Shown here: in pieces, positions 44,446 to 52,497 of the stretch
Layout: each line of letters opens with the position of its first letter
Position numbering within the stretch: position 1 is the first letter of the stretch
Source of the DNA: Oceanobacillus iheyensis HTE831
GTDB lineage: Bacteria; Bacillota; Bacilli; Bacillales; Amphibacillaceae
Reading direction: 5' to 3'
Assembly: GCF_000011245.1 (NCBI RefSeq)
Contig: NC_004193.1
Coordinates: forward strand, 2,768,501-2,832,500
DNA: 64,000 bases
The notes under the pieces: model-generated
The model's database searches: none
Told to the model about the DNA's origin: nothing
Seen by the model: only the letters and a program-made list of their open reading frames with translations
Program-made: the position numbers and the translations under genes

Positions 44446-45756
44446 ATGCGAACGCTTGTAGTTATCGTATTGTTTTTTATGTTAGTAGCCTGTTCTTCAG
44501 ATAAAACGTTGGAAGAACAATCCGAAGAGCTTATCGACAACTTAATTGCAGGGAACTTTGAAGATGTAAGAGATAGCTATTTTAGTCCACAGCTACAAGA
44601 GACCTATACTAAAGAAGAACTTCAAGCATCTTGGAAAGAAATGACCGTTAATGAGGATGCAGAAGTCACATTGGAATCAAGCAAGCAACAATCATTTGAT
44701 GTTATTGAAGCTATTGTCGAGCAAAAAGAATCTTCCATGAAGGTACGTATGACATGGGATGAACAATCAGAACTTGTTGGTTTTCATATGGAACCTATGC
44801 AAACAAAAAGGACGTTACCAAGAAATGTAGAAGAAGAAGTGATGAAAATAGGTGAAGGTACTGATTTTGAGTTAGAAGGAACATTAACATTGCCGAAAGA
44901 TCTTGATGAATCGATACCCGGTGTAATTCTTGTCCATGGTTCTGGGCCTTCAGATCAGGATGAAGCAGTATATGAATATGCACCATTCCGAGATCTCGCC
45001 TATGGTCTAGCCGAACAAGGCATAGCCGTACTTCGTTATCCAAAACGCTCGTTTGTATATCCAGAAATGCAAGCCACATTTGGTAATGATTTGACTGTGA
45101 ACGAAGAAACGATGGATGATGCGGTTCTAGCAGCACAACTATTAAAAGAAGATAATCGGATTCAAACAGACGAAGTCTTCGTGGTAGGACATAGTCTTGG
45201 CGGAATGCTGGCTCCAAGAATCGATCAACAAGCTGATACAGATGGAATGGTTATTTTAGCTGGATCACCAAGATCATTATGGGAAATTATATATGATCAG
45301 AATATATATTTCCTTCATAAGCTCGTGAATGATGAGGAAGAAAAGAATGAATCGATTCAAATGTTGGAAGAAGAAAAACGTGCAGGTGCAGCTTTGATCG
45401 ATATGACGGATGAAGAAGCGAAAGAAACTGACGTATTTACAATCAATGGTTACTACTTAAAAGAAATGGATGAACATGATGTTGGAGAAATCGCTCTTCA
45501 CTCGAATAAACCAATGTTACTTTTACAAGGGGAAGAAGATTTTCAAGTAACGATGGAACAAGATTTTACGATGTGGCAAGAATTACTAGAAGAAAAGGAC
45601 AACACGACATTTAAAAGCTACCCTGAATTAAATCATTTTTTTATCACGTCACAAGGACCAAATAAAGGAACAGTAGAAGAATATTCGATTCCTGGTCATG
45701 TAGATGAACAAGTAATTGAAGATATTGGACAATGGATTCATAAACAAACCAATTAG
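44446..45756 (+). CDS. Lipoprotein with DUF3887 domain and alpha/beta hydrolase domain
   Basis: A 436-residue lipoprotein: lipobox FMLVACSS near residue 16, then a DUF3887-type domain (about 25-125; AGNFEDVRDSYFSPQLQETY, LQASWKEMTV), then an alpha/beta hydrolase (about 140-435; VILVHGSGPSDQDE, nucleophile GHSLGGML, late His in LNHFFI). It is likely a surface-anchored esterase or peptidase. It precedes a second DUF3887-type lipoprotein by 14 bp. Strong AAAGGAGGA at the start. Confidence 0.87.
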   Translation: MRTLVVIVLFFMLVACSSDKTLEEQSEELIDNLIAGNFEDVRDSYFSPQLQETYTKEELQASWKEMTVNEDAEVTLESSKQQSFDVIEAIVEQKESSMKVRMTWDEQSELVGFHMEPMQTKRTLPRNVEEEVMKIGEGTDFELEGTLTLPKDLDESIPGVILVHGSGPSDQDEAVYEYAPFRDLAYGLAEQGIAVLRYPKRSFVYPEMQATFGNDLTVNEETMDDAVLAAQLLKEDNRIQTDEVFVVGHSLGGMLAPRIDQQADTDGMVILAGSPRSLWEIIYDQNIYFLHKLVNDEEEKNESIQMLEEEKRAGAALIDMTDEEAKETDVFTINGYYLKEMDEHDVGEIALHSNKPMLLLQGEEDFQVTMEQDFTMWQELLEEKDNTTFKSYPELNHFFITSQGPNKGTVEEYSIPGHVDEQVIEDIGQWIHKQTN

Positions 45757-45770
45757 AGAGGGGAAGTTAT

Positions 45771-46259
45771 ATGAAAAAATCACTACTTCTACTTATTGCA
45801 GTATTATCTATACTACTAGTCGCTTGCGGAGGTAATGAGGATACATCAAATAATGAACAAGAGGAAAACGAAACCGAACAAGAGGAAACTTCTAATGAGG
45901 AAGAGACTAATCAAGAAACAGACGATAATCAAAGTGAATCACCTGAGGTTGATGAAGAAAGAACAGCTATAGCAGAAGCATTTTTAGACAAAATTGTAAA
46001 TGAACAATTTAATGAAGCTTATAATGATATGAATGAACAAATGAAGGCAGAAATTTCAGAAGCACAATTAACAGAAGGATGGAATACCGTTACAAGTGAT
46101 ATCGGTTCTTTTGTAAGTTATGAACTAGTGAGCACGGAAGAAGAACAAGGAGTCGATGTATTTATTTACGATGGTTTATTTGCCGGTGGGAATGCACAGT
46201 TTAATGTTGCTTTAGACAATGCAAATGAGATTGTTGGTTTTTATATTCTTCCAAAGTAA
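45771..46259 (+). CDS. Stand-alone DUF3887-type lipoprotein
   Basis: A 162-residue lipoprotein: lipobox ILLVACGG near residue 19, a very acidic linker rich in Glu, Asn and Thr (about 22-65), then a folded domain (FLDKIVNEQFNEAYNDMNEQMKAEIS, LTEGWNTVTSDIG, NAQFNVALDNANEIVGFYI) that resembles the N-terminal domain of the preceding hydrolase. The pair form one operon ending at the 46309 terminator. Function unknown; perhaps a partner or decoy of the hydrolase domain. Confidence 0.8.
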   Translation: MKKSLLLLIAVLSILLVACGGNEDTSNNEQEENETEQEETSNEEETNQETDDNQSESPEVDEERTAIAEAFLDKIVNEQFNEAYNDMNEQMKAEISEAQLTEGWNTVTSDIGSFVSYELVSTEEEQGVDVFIYDGLFAGGNAQFNVALDNANEIVGFYILPK

Positions 46260-46308
46260 CATTGCCCCTTGAGATTAACAAGATGACACATCTTACACTC
46301 AATAATAT

Positions 46309-46363
46309 TGCCCCAACATAGAAAAGGAAATTCTGTTCTCCATTTCTATATTGGGGCTTTTTT
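46309..46363 (+). terminator. Terminator after the DUF3887 pair
   Basis: GCCCCAACATAGAAA pairs with TTTCTATATTGGGGC, followed by seven T. It also overlaps the end of the convergent gene. Confidence 0.85.
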
Positions 46364-46829
46364 ATTCTTCCTCTAATTCCGTTTTATTATCTTTTCTAAG
46401 CAGATCCATTTGTTCTTTAGCTTGATTAATAATAACATCCAACTTGGTTTGTATTTCTTCGTTTGTGTTGTCTGGTGAAATTTCAATTTCTTGAATGATT
46501 TCATCCGCATATTGTTCTAACTCTAAGGATCGTTCCGTAATTTGTTGGTCAAGCAAAATTTGCAACTCTTGATCAACTGCATCCATCTGTGAACGAATTT
46601 CTGTTTGCAGCCGCTCAAGCTGTTGTTGTTTCACATGATTCAATTCTTCTTCCATCGTTTTTACCGATTCATTCGTCTTCGTATCGAACCAACTGCTGAT
46701 GGTCGATTGCATATCAGAGTTTGCAAAAGTTACATGAATAGTACAGCCAATTAATAGAAAGAAAATAATCACTGTTTTTCTGGCTACTGACTTCCATTCC
46801 CGATTCGAATTATGTCTCTTTCTGTTCAT
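46362..46829 (-). CDS. Secreted coiled-coil protein, third gene of the trio
   Basis: A 155-residue protein with a basic N-terminus and a signal peptide ending HVTFA near residue 36. The mature part starts with an aromatic motif (STISSWFDTKTNESV) and continues as a highly charged coiled coil (KTMEEELNHVKQQQLERLQ, RSQMDAVDQELQILLDQQ). No known domain recognised. Same layout as the two upstream genes. Not homologous to any family I can name. The start is supported by TAGGAGG. Confidence 0.75.
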   Translation of the reverse strand: MNRKRHNSNREWKSVARKTVIIFFLLIGCTIHVTFANSDMQSTISSWFDTKTNESVKTMEEELNHVKQQQLERLQTEIRSQMDAVDQELQILLDQQITERSLELEQYADEIIQEIEISPDNTNEEIQTKLDVIINQAKEQMDLLRKDNKTELEEE

Positions 46830-46862
46830 TGCATTGGCCTCCTATTACATGTAAGAGTTTGC

Positions 46863-47639
46863 TTATTGGTTAATTCCATCTATAACTGCGTCTAAAGCAG
46901 CTTTTGCATCATCTTCAAGTTCTTGTGCCTTTGCTACAATAATTGCTTCTTGTTCAGCTACCAGATCATCAAGTAAAGTAGTTACTGATGCTCGTAAATC
47001 ATCGATTGTCCAACCTAACCAATCAGAAATATTTTCAATTGTTGCTGCTTCATGACTACTCACTTCAGCAGCTAATTCTTCCTGCGCAGCTTGAATTGCA
47101 TCTTCCAGTTCTTGCACCGCATTATCTTTAGCAGTCGTTAAATCCGAAGTTAATTGTGTTACTGCTTCTTCTCCAAGCTCAGATGTATAATTGGTTAAAT
47201 CGTTTGTAGCGAATGCCTCGCCTTCATTAGCCAACCGTTCAATCTCCAAATAAGCATCTAAAAACACATTATAATATTCATAACCAATATCCTCTAAAAT
47301 CGCCGCTTTCTCTGCATCTATTCCTTCAATATGATCTAATTTTGCAGAAATGATTTCATCAAGCGATTGACCTGTAGATAATTCTCGTGATAAATCAATA
47401 TCTATTGCTGCATCAGACTTAATTTGTGCATATTCCGATTCCAATTCATTAAAACGTTCCGTTGTCATACTTTCTGCCTTGGATTCGATAGAAGCTACAC
47501 TTTCATTAAATAATCCGTTATACCAATCACGTAATCCTTCACCAGCTGGTGTGCTTGCAAATACGACACTTGAACTAACTACCACGCTTGTTGCTAATAC
47601 CCCCGCAACGACCTTTTTCTTTAATCCTTTTACTTTCAT
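46863..47639 (-). CDS. Secreted helical protein, second gene of the trio
   Basis: A 258-residue protein with a signal peptide (KKVVAGVLATSVVVSSSVVFA, cut near residue 28). The mature protein begins TPAGEGLRDWYNGLFNESVASIE and is all-helical, acidic and Ala/Glu-rich, with repeated Leu/Ile heptads to the end (AQELEDDAKAALDAVIDGINQ). No cysteine and no cell-wall anchor, so it is probably released or held by partners. It is 33 bp upstream of the next trio member. Function unknown. Confidence 0.78.
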   Translation of the reverse strand: MKVKGLKKKVVAGVLATSVVVSSSVVFASTPAGEGLRDWYNGLFNESVASIESKAESMTTERFNELESEYAQIKSDAAIDIDLSRELSTGQSLDEIISAKLDHIEGIDAEKAAILEDIGYEYYNVFLDAYLEIERLANEGEAFATNDLTNYTSELGEEAVTQLTSDLTTAKDNAVQELEDAIQAAQEELAAEVSSHEAATIENISDWLGWTIDDLRASVTTLLDDLVAEQEAIIVAKAQELEDDAKAALDAVIDGINQ

Positions 47640-47692
47640 TTGTCTGACCCCTCTCTACTATCAATAAGATAACTAGGACATTAAATAAAGAC

Positions 47693-48070
47693 TTAATATT
47701 CTGATAAAACCCCTTGTAAAAATTCATTCCAGTTAGCATCTATTTCTACTTTTAAATCCCGCTTTAAGTGACTCTCTATTTCCTTCCAATCTTTCTGTAG
47801 CAATACTTCTTTCTCTTGTTCCAACTGCTGTAAATAGATTTGTTGATAGCCATCTATTTGTTGCAAAGATCGTTGCTTTGTTTCCTGAAGATAGGTAGTT
47901 AAATACTCCTGATGTTCAGCTTTGTTTTCTTTGTTTACATCATGAAATAAGTCCTGAAACATCGTGCTATGATAGTCCCAAACTGCTAATTGATCCCCCT
48001 TCTCAGCAAATGTAGTAGAATAGGATAAGCCGATGAACAGCACAACCAAGATGATTAATCGTTTTATCAT
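47693..48070 (-). CDS. Secreted Gln-rich coiled-coil protein, first gene of the trio
   Basis: ATG 48070 follows AAAGGGGAT; 125 residues. The signal peptide ends YSTTFA near residue 22. The mature part begins EKGDQLAVWDYHSTMFQDLF and continues as a Gln/Glu/Lys-rich helix (QQIDGYQQIYLQQLEQEKEV). Like its two neighbours it has a Trp-centred aromatic motif about ten residues after the cleavage site. No recognised domain. Confidence 0.75.
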   Translation of the reverse strand: MIKRLIILVVLFIGLSYSTTFAEKGDQLAVWDYHSTMFQDLFHDVNKENKAEHQEYLTTYLQETKQRSLQQIDGYQQIYLQQLEQEKEVLLQKDWKEIESHLKRDLKVEIDANWNEFLQGVLSEY

Positions 48071-48076
48071 CAACAC

Positions 48077-48660
48077 ATCCCCTTTCTCTGTGAGATATAT
48101 TGTGGATTTCTTTGTTGTCTATCTAACCTATTACCTATACTAGCAAATTACTTCATAACATAAATCCTAGAATGCTACTATTTTTAAAATAGTTAAATAG
48201 TTATGAATTATTCGATATTCATCTTTGGTTGCACTTCTTTTTACCTGACTTTTAGTATATTGTAAATTGTATAAAGGAATATCCTACCATTAATTAGGAC
48301 TATTGACGCTATTGTAAATTACTGGAATTTATAAAATAAGACTAGGAACTTCGTTGTATATAATAAATGTAGGGTTTACATTTAGTGGATTTTGTCGAAA
48401 TCAATATGACTTTTATCTTATAATTACTGATTTATTTATATCACATTGTCGAAACTGAAATATTAAAAGTAATAAAGTCCCGATCACTTCAGGCAAAAAG
48501 AATGACCGAATATGGATACGCAAATACTATATCAATTTTGGGTGATAACCTAAAAAATAGACGATTTCAGAGGGATAGTATTAGTCGAAGATGCCCAAGG
48601 GACAGCTTATTTTCCGGACTATAATGGAGTATCCTCTTCAATCGCCTATTAAAACAACAA
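48077..48660. other. Long intergenic region with a possible gene remnant
   Basis: AT-rich. At about 48512-48650 the plus strand reads MDTQILYQFWVIT-stop and, in the same frame, KIDDFRGIVLVEDAQGTAYF then PDYNGVSSSIAY-stop. This looks like a fragment of a decayed gene, but there is no ribosome site and I cannot name a family. The rest holds the promoter of the secreted trio; nothing else recognised. Confidence 0.35.
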
Positions 48661-48661
48661 T

Positions 48662-49513
48662 CTATTTTATCAAGTGGTCCAGCGCATATGCTACACCATT
48701 CTCGTTGTAATTTTTAGTAGTTATGTCAGCCTTTTCTTTTACTTCTGATTCTGCATTTCCCATCGCAACACTTTCACCGGCTGCTTCAAACATTGGGATA
48801 TCATTAAAATTATCACCGATAGCCACTGTATGTTCCATCGGGACTTGAAAATATCTTGCTAGACTTCGTAATGCATTCCCTTTACTCGCACTCTCATGTG
48901 CAATCTCTATTTTTTGGCGACCTGCACCAGTAATAGATACATCTCCCCTATTTCGTAACTCTTCATTTAATTTTGCTAATAACTCGAGGTTGAATGATAA
49001 TATAAATACTTTGTATACATCCAATGACTCATAATTAATGGAATGGTAGTCTTCTACGGTCTTTAGCCCAAATTGATCTTTCTGTGTCGCAATCATGGTT
49101 CTCATTTTCTCGCGATCTTCTTCACTAATATTCGGATAATCATCGATTTCCTTTTCTAATATAGCAGTTATATCTCTTTCTAGATAGATTCCTTCGTTCG
49201 TATAAATTTCATAGTACAGTCCTTCTTTATCTGCTTTTTCCATTAGTTCCTTTACAAGGCGAGGTTGCATTGATAAATGTTCCATTACCTTATGGTCCGC
49301 ATAAGTTACTGCTCCATTTCCAGTAATAAGGGGTAAGTCTAATCCTGCTCGCTTTGTTAATTCTTTTGTATCATGTAGTGATCTTCCCGAACAAATAGCG
49401 ATGATATCCCCTGCTTCTTGTCTTTTTCGAATTGCTTCACTACTTACTTGATTTATGTTTCCTTCGTCTGACAATAATGTTCCATCTAAATCGATTGCAA
49501 TTAACTTCATCAT
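48662..49513 (-). CDS. Cof-type HAD-IIB sugar-phosphate phosphatase
   Basis: A 283-residue HAD hydrolase: motif I AIDLDGTLLSDEG, motif II ICSGRS, a C2b cap (about 85-195), motif III Lys in SASKGNALRSLA and motif IV AIGDNFNDIPMFEAAG. The YidA/YkrA/YwtE class acts on sugar phosphates and flavin precursors. Monocistronic; the following 500 bases are repeats. Confidence 0.88.
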   Translation of the reverse strand: MMKLIAIDLDGTLLSDEGNINQVSSEAIRKRQEAGDIIAICSGRSLHDTKELTKRAGLDLPLITGNGAVTYADHKVMEHLSMQPRLVKELMEKADKEGLYYEIYTNEGIYLERDITAILEKEIDDYPNISEEDREKMRTMIATQKDQFGLKTVEDYHSINYESLDVYKVFILSFNLELLAKLNEELRNRGDVSITGAGRQKIEIAHESASKGNALRSLARYFQVPMEHTVAIGDNFNDIPMFEAAGESVAMGNAESEVKEKADITTKNYNENGVAYALDHLIK

Positions 49514-49544
49514 TTACCATCCTTTTTAATTTTCATTTAACCGA

Positions 49545-49625
49545 ATTAATTTCATAATTAATATATGTAATGTAAAATCCATATTCATGCAGACGGCGCT
49601 TATCCGCAGGCATAGCTTTAACTAG
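49545..49625. repeat. Dispersed repeat R2 (copy B, truncated)
   Basis: TTTCATAATTAATATATGTA, then AATCC, then GCAGACGGCGCTTATCCGCA, matches the minus strand from 55830 down to about 55740. It then ends, and repeat R3 begins within 20 bases, so it may be truncated by R3. Confidence 0.65.
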
Positions 49626-49639
49626 CTAGGGAAAGAAAA

Positions 49640-50062
49640 TTCATTCCAAGAACAAAAGCGCAAGCGCCCGTTTATCACCGTATGTCCTGCGCCCCTGTTT
49701 TTCAAGGGGTGGTTCGACTGGTCGAACTTCTTTATTTCTTTGAGATAAAGGAAACACGATAAGCGTATGCGAATCGATGTTGACTTTCACCGCAAGGGTA
49801 TAAGTGCGACTATGCCTCACAAAGAACATTCGGCAGTCTTCTTTTCACCATTGGCATAAGTGCGACTATGCCTCATAAAGAACAATCGGCAGTCTTCTTT
49901 TCACCATGGCATAAGTGCGACTATGCCTCACAAAGAACATTCGGCAGTCTTCTTTATCGTAAGGAGGTTTCCGGAAGGACAATAGGTGATGGGCGCTGGA
50001 GCTGGACGTGGCTAAATAACTTAGTTGTTCATCCACAGCCCCAAAATTTTATAATTTCCTAG
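49640..50062. repeat. Dispersed repeat R3 (long copy) with internal tandem repeat
   Basis: Recognisable by AAGCGCAAGCGCCCGTTT, GGGGTGGTTCGAC-GGTCGAACTTC and TTTGAGATAAAGGAA at the left, and CCAAAATTTTATAATTTCCT at the right. Inside, 49800-49955 holds nearly three copies of a 55-56 bp unit starting ATAAGTGCGACTATGCCTCA. The other copy (52195-52490, opposite strand) has only one such unit. No coding potential. Confidence 0.75.
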
Positions 50063-50068
50063 ACAAAA

Positions 50069-50107
50069 ATAAAGGAGTCTACTTCAGTAGCTGAAGAGGA
50101 CTCCTGT
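50069..50107 (-). terminator. Terminator of the tctA operon
   Basis: AGGAGTC (50075-50081) pairs with GACTCCT (50101-50107); the inner stem CTTCAG/CTGAAG strengthens it. On the minus strand TTTATTTTTG follows. Confidence 0.8.
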
Positions 50108-50118
50108 ATCTAATCCAT

Positions 50119-51474
50119 TTACATTCCTAATAATGCTCCTACAATCCAACTCGAACCATAGAATACCATAAATTGCACACCGACACCTACTCCGAGGAAT
50201 CGATTTAGTATACCACCAACCATCGCCATTGCAAATGTCACCGTAATTCCGACAATACCACCTTCATAAAAGGCTAGTAGTGCAACAATTCCAATGAACA
50301 TACCGATAATTGCCTCTTGGTTAATATATTTTAATACGAGAACCGTTGCCTTTCGTGCAAAGTTCATAGAGAAAGGATAAGCAATAATAGCAGCAATAAT
50401 AATTCCTATCAAACCGAATATTAGAAACTCAAATGGCTCCATCATTGTATGCAAATTATTGACTGGTTCTGTAGTAAAGACTGGCGGAGCATTGAATAAT
50501 GCCTGTGCCGGACCGATTGCCACGGGACTTAATGGAATACCAAAAGCTACGAGCGGAATAATCGTTTCCGCAATATAAGTAGATTCGGTTACTCCGTTCA
50601 TCGTAGAAAGGCTTGTTGTCGACTTCTTGTATTGACCTTTCACTCGTGATCCTACCAATTCCCCCATTAATGCGGTCATCCCTACTGGACTTAAAGCAAA
50701 TGTCAACGATGATAAAAAGGAAGTTCCCGCCACAGCAGATGTTTGTTTCTTTGTTAATACTTTAAACGGATTTGGAAAATACCCACTCCATGATTTTTTC
50801 TCAGGAGCTAGTTTATATTCATTTTTTTCATGCCTCGTAATCATTGGACGGGCACTGCGAGACAATGCTAATAGTATATCCGTCAACATCGGTCCTATTG
50901 CAATACCAAGGAAGAAACTTATCGATAAGCTGGTTTCTAAAATCGTTGTGCTTATAAGGTTCAGTCCTTGGATAACAAGAGCCAGTGGTATGATTAAAAT
51001 AATACTGGCCCATCGACCTTTAGAAAAATACCCTATCAATACAGCTGCTAATGTAAAAATAATCCCGGCATTTTCTTGGAAAAACTCGCCGAATTGACTT
51101 AAAAATACTGCAAATAAAAGCGCAACTGGCAAAGCGATAAATGCTCCGATAATCCCACCTGAAATCATTTTACGAAGTGCTATATGCGGGAGCCCAATCC
51201 GTCGCATAAAATCTGCGTGCTCCAGCATTGGTGTTGCGGTTGTATCACCAGGGACTCCCATTAATGCTGTTGGTATTGCATGGGTCAAATGCTTAGATAA
51301 CACAGCCGCCATAAAAAATGCAAATACACCTTCGGGAGGAGCGCCCAATAAGACAACAATTAATGTTGCCGGAACGAGTACCGCTGTCTCATCTGATCCA
51401 GATATCAATCCAATTAAAGTAAAAATAATACTTCCTAGCAGCGCGAGGAGTATAGCTATCATTAATGTCTCCAT
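50119..51474 (-). CDS. tctA: TctA-family tripartite tricarboxylate transporter permease
   Basis: A 451-residue protein with about 11 spans, slightly short for TctA. Family blocks: LTHAIPTALMGVPGDTTATPML (about residues 62-83), MNGVTESTYIAETIIPLVAFGIPLSPVAIGP and MMEPFEFLIFGLIG. The usual TctC binding protein is absent. Its start shares one base with the stop of the upstream membrane protein (TAATG at 51472-51476). Confidence 0.85.
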   Translation of the reverse strand: METLMIAILLALLGSIIFTLIGLISGSDETAVLVPATLIVVLLGAPPEGVFAFFMAAVLSKHLTHAIPTALMGVPGDTTATPMLEHADFMRRIGLPHIALRKMISGGIIGAFIALPVALLFAVFLSQFGEFFQENAGIIFTLAAVLIGYFSKGRWASIILIIPLALVIQGLNLISTTILETSLSISFFLGIAIGPMLTDILLALSRSARPMITRHEKNEYKLAPEKKSWSGYFPNPFKVLTKKQTSAVAGTSFLSSLTFALSPVGMTALMGELVGSRVKGQYKKSTTSLSTMNGVTESTYIAETIIPLVAFGIPLSPVAIGPAQALFNAPPVFTTEPVNNLHTMMEPFEFLIFGLIGIIIAAIIAYPFSMNFARKATVLVLKYINQEAIIGMFIGIVALLAFYEGGIVGITVTFAMAMVGGILNRFLGVGVGVQFMVFYGSSWIVGALLGM

Positions 51475-51965
51475 TATTGATCATCCTCCTTTTTTCGCGA
51501 GGATGCCGTATCTTGAGTAACTTCCTTCTCACTTTCCATGAACATATCGTAAAATCCCTGTTCTTTCATTTCTTGTATAATAACAGGATCATTTTTAATC
51601 GCTTCTCTTTCTTCATGTATATCAAATTGCAATTTTTCATAAACCGAGGATAACTCATCACTTGTACTAGCAGTTTCATTCAACCTTCTTTTTGGTTTAA
51701 ATAAAAATGTGTTGAGAATTAAACCAGCTACACTACCACCAATTCCTAATAGTAAGGAATAAGACTCTATCATTTCTTCAGCAGCAATATTTGCGAAGAT
51801 CACTTCTCTTCCTAGAAAAAAACCGGCTAAACTCAAACAAACACTTATGATAATCGTCATCATCAAATGTTTTCCGCACACAGTATCTCCTATAACTTCT
51901 ACATAGGATTCATCATGATTCGATGGTGATTGATTCACTTCTTCTACCTTCTTTCTATCTAACAC
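51474..51965 (-). CDS. Small membrane protein coupled to TctA-type permease
   Basis: A 163-residue protein with two membrane segments (about residues 36-58 and 68-88) and a long charged C-terminal tail (EERE, QEMKEQGFYDMFMESEKEV). It occupies the position of TctB but lacks the four spans of that family, so the equivalence is uncertain. One-base overlap with tctA indicates translational coupling. Not recognised otherwise. Confidence 0.65.
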   Translation of the reverse strand: MLDRKKVEEVNQSPSNHDESYVEVIGDTVCGKHLMMTIIISVCLSLAGFFLGREVIFANIAAEEMIESYSLLLGIGGSVAGLILNTFLFKPKRRLNETASTSDELSSVYEKLQFDIHEEREAIKNDPVIIQEMKEQGFYDMFMESEKEVTQDTASSRKKEDDQ

Positions 51966-52194
51966 TATGATAAGTTAGAATGTAATTCGTAAATAAGTAG
52001 ATTATACTATACTGCGTGAAATTATTCTAGATACTAGTACCAGATGCTAATCTATAAATTTTAGATGGCTGCATAGAACGAGCTGGATGTAGGTTACCTG
52101 TTTTTAGATACCACTCTTCTCCGCACATAAGCTATCTCATTTCATTGCGCAGCAAAAAGCCGAAGCGACTTCACTTCGACTTGATTTTTTATGG
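51966..52194. other. Intergenic region upstream of the TctA pair
   Basis: Contains the expected promoter of the 51965 gene and a small hairpin CGAAG/CTTCG near 52150-52180 that may be a terminator on the minus strand. No open reading frame of note. Confidence 0.35.
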
Positions 52195-52490
52195 ACTAGG
52201 TAATTATAAAATTTTGAAACTGTGGATACGTTTACTATGTTATTTATGTGGCTTAGTCGCACTTAAACCAATGGGTGAAAGTCATCATCGGTTCGTTGCC
52301 TCACCGTGATTCCTTTATCTCAGAAGAAAAAAAGGAAGTTCGACCCTTGTCGAACCACCCCTGAAAGCAGGTCGCACTCGCTACGTGGGCCCGGAATCCG
52401 GGTCATATCGACGTTGGCACAGGACGAGGCGTTCTTAGTCGGCTTTCCTTAAAACGGGCGCTTGACTTTTGTTGTTATTCTCCAGTCTCT
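52195..52490. repeat. Dispersed repeat R3 (short copy, opposite orientation)
   Basis: Minus-strand reading runs AAGCGCCCGTTTTAAGGAAA, GGGGTGGTTCGAC-GGGTCGAACTTCC, CTGAGATAAAGGAA, TTTAAGTGCGACTAAGCCAC, then AAAATTTTATAATTACCTAG. It contains a single copy of the 55-bp unit that is tandem in the long copy at 49640-50062. The two copies flank the TctA gene pair in inverted orientation. Confidence 0.75.
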
Positions 52491-52497
52491 TCGTTCC

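Noticed and set aside
49800..49955. Short tandem repeats considered as a CRISPR array
   Set aside because: The units are contiguous 55-56 bp tandem copies without unique spacers, and no cas genes are present.
49641..50062. Two 62-64 residue open frames in the repeat region
   Set aside because: They fall within the R3 repeat and its tandem units, with no ribosome site and no protein-like composition.
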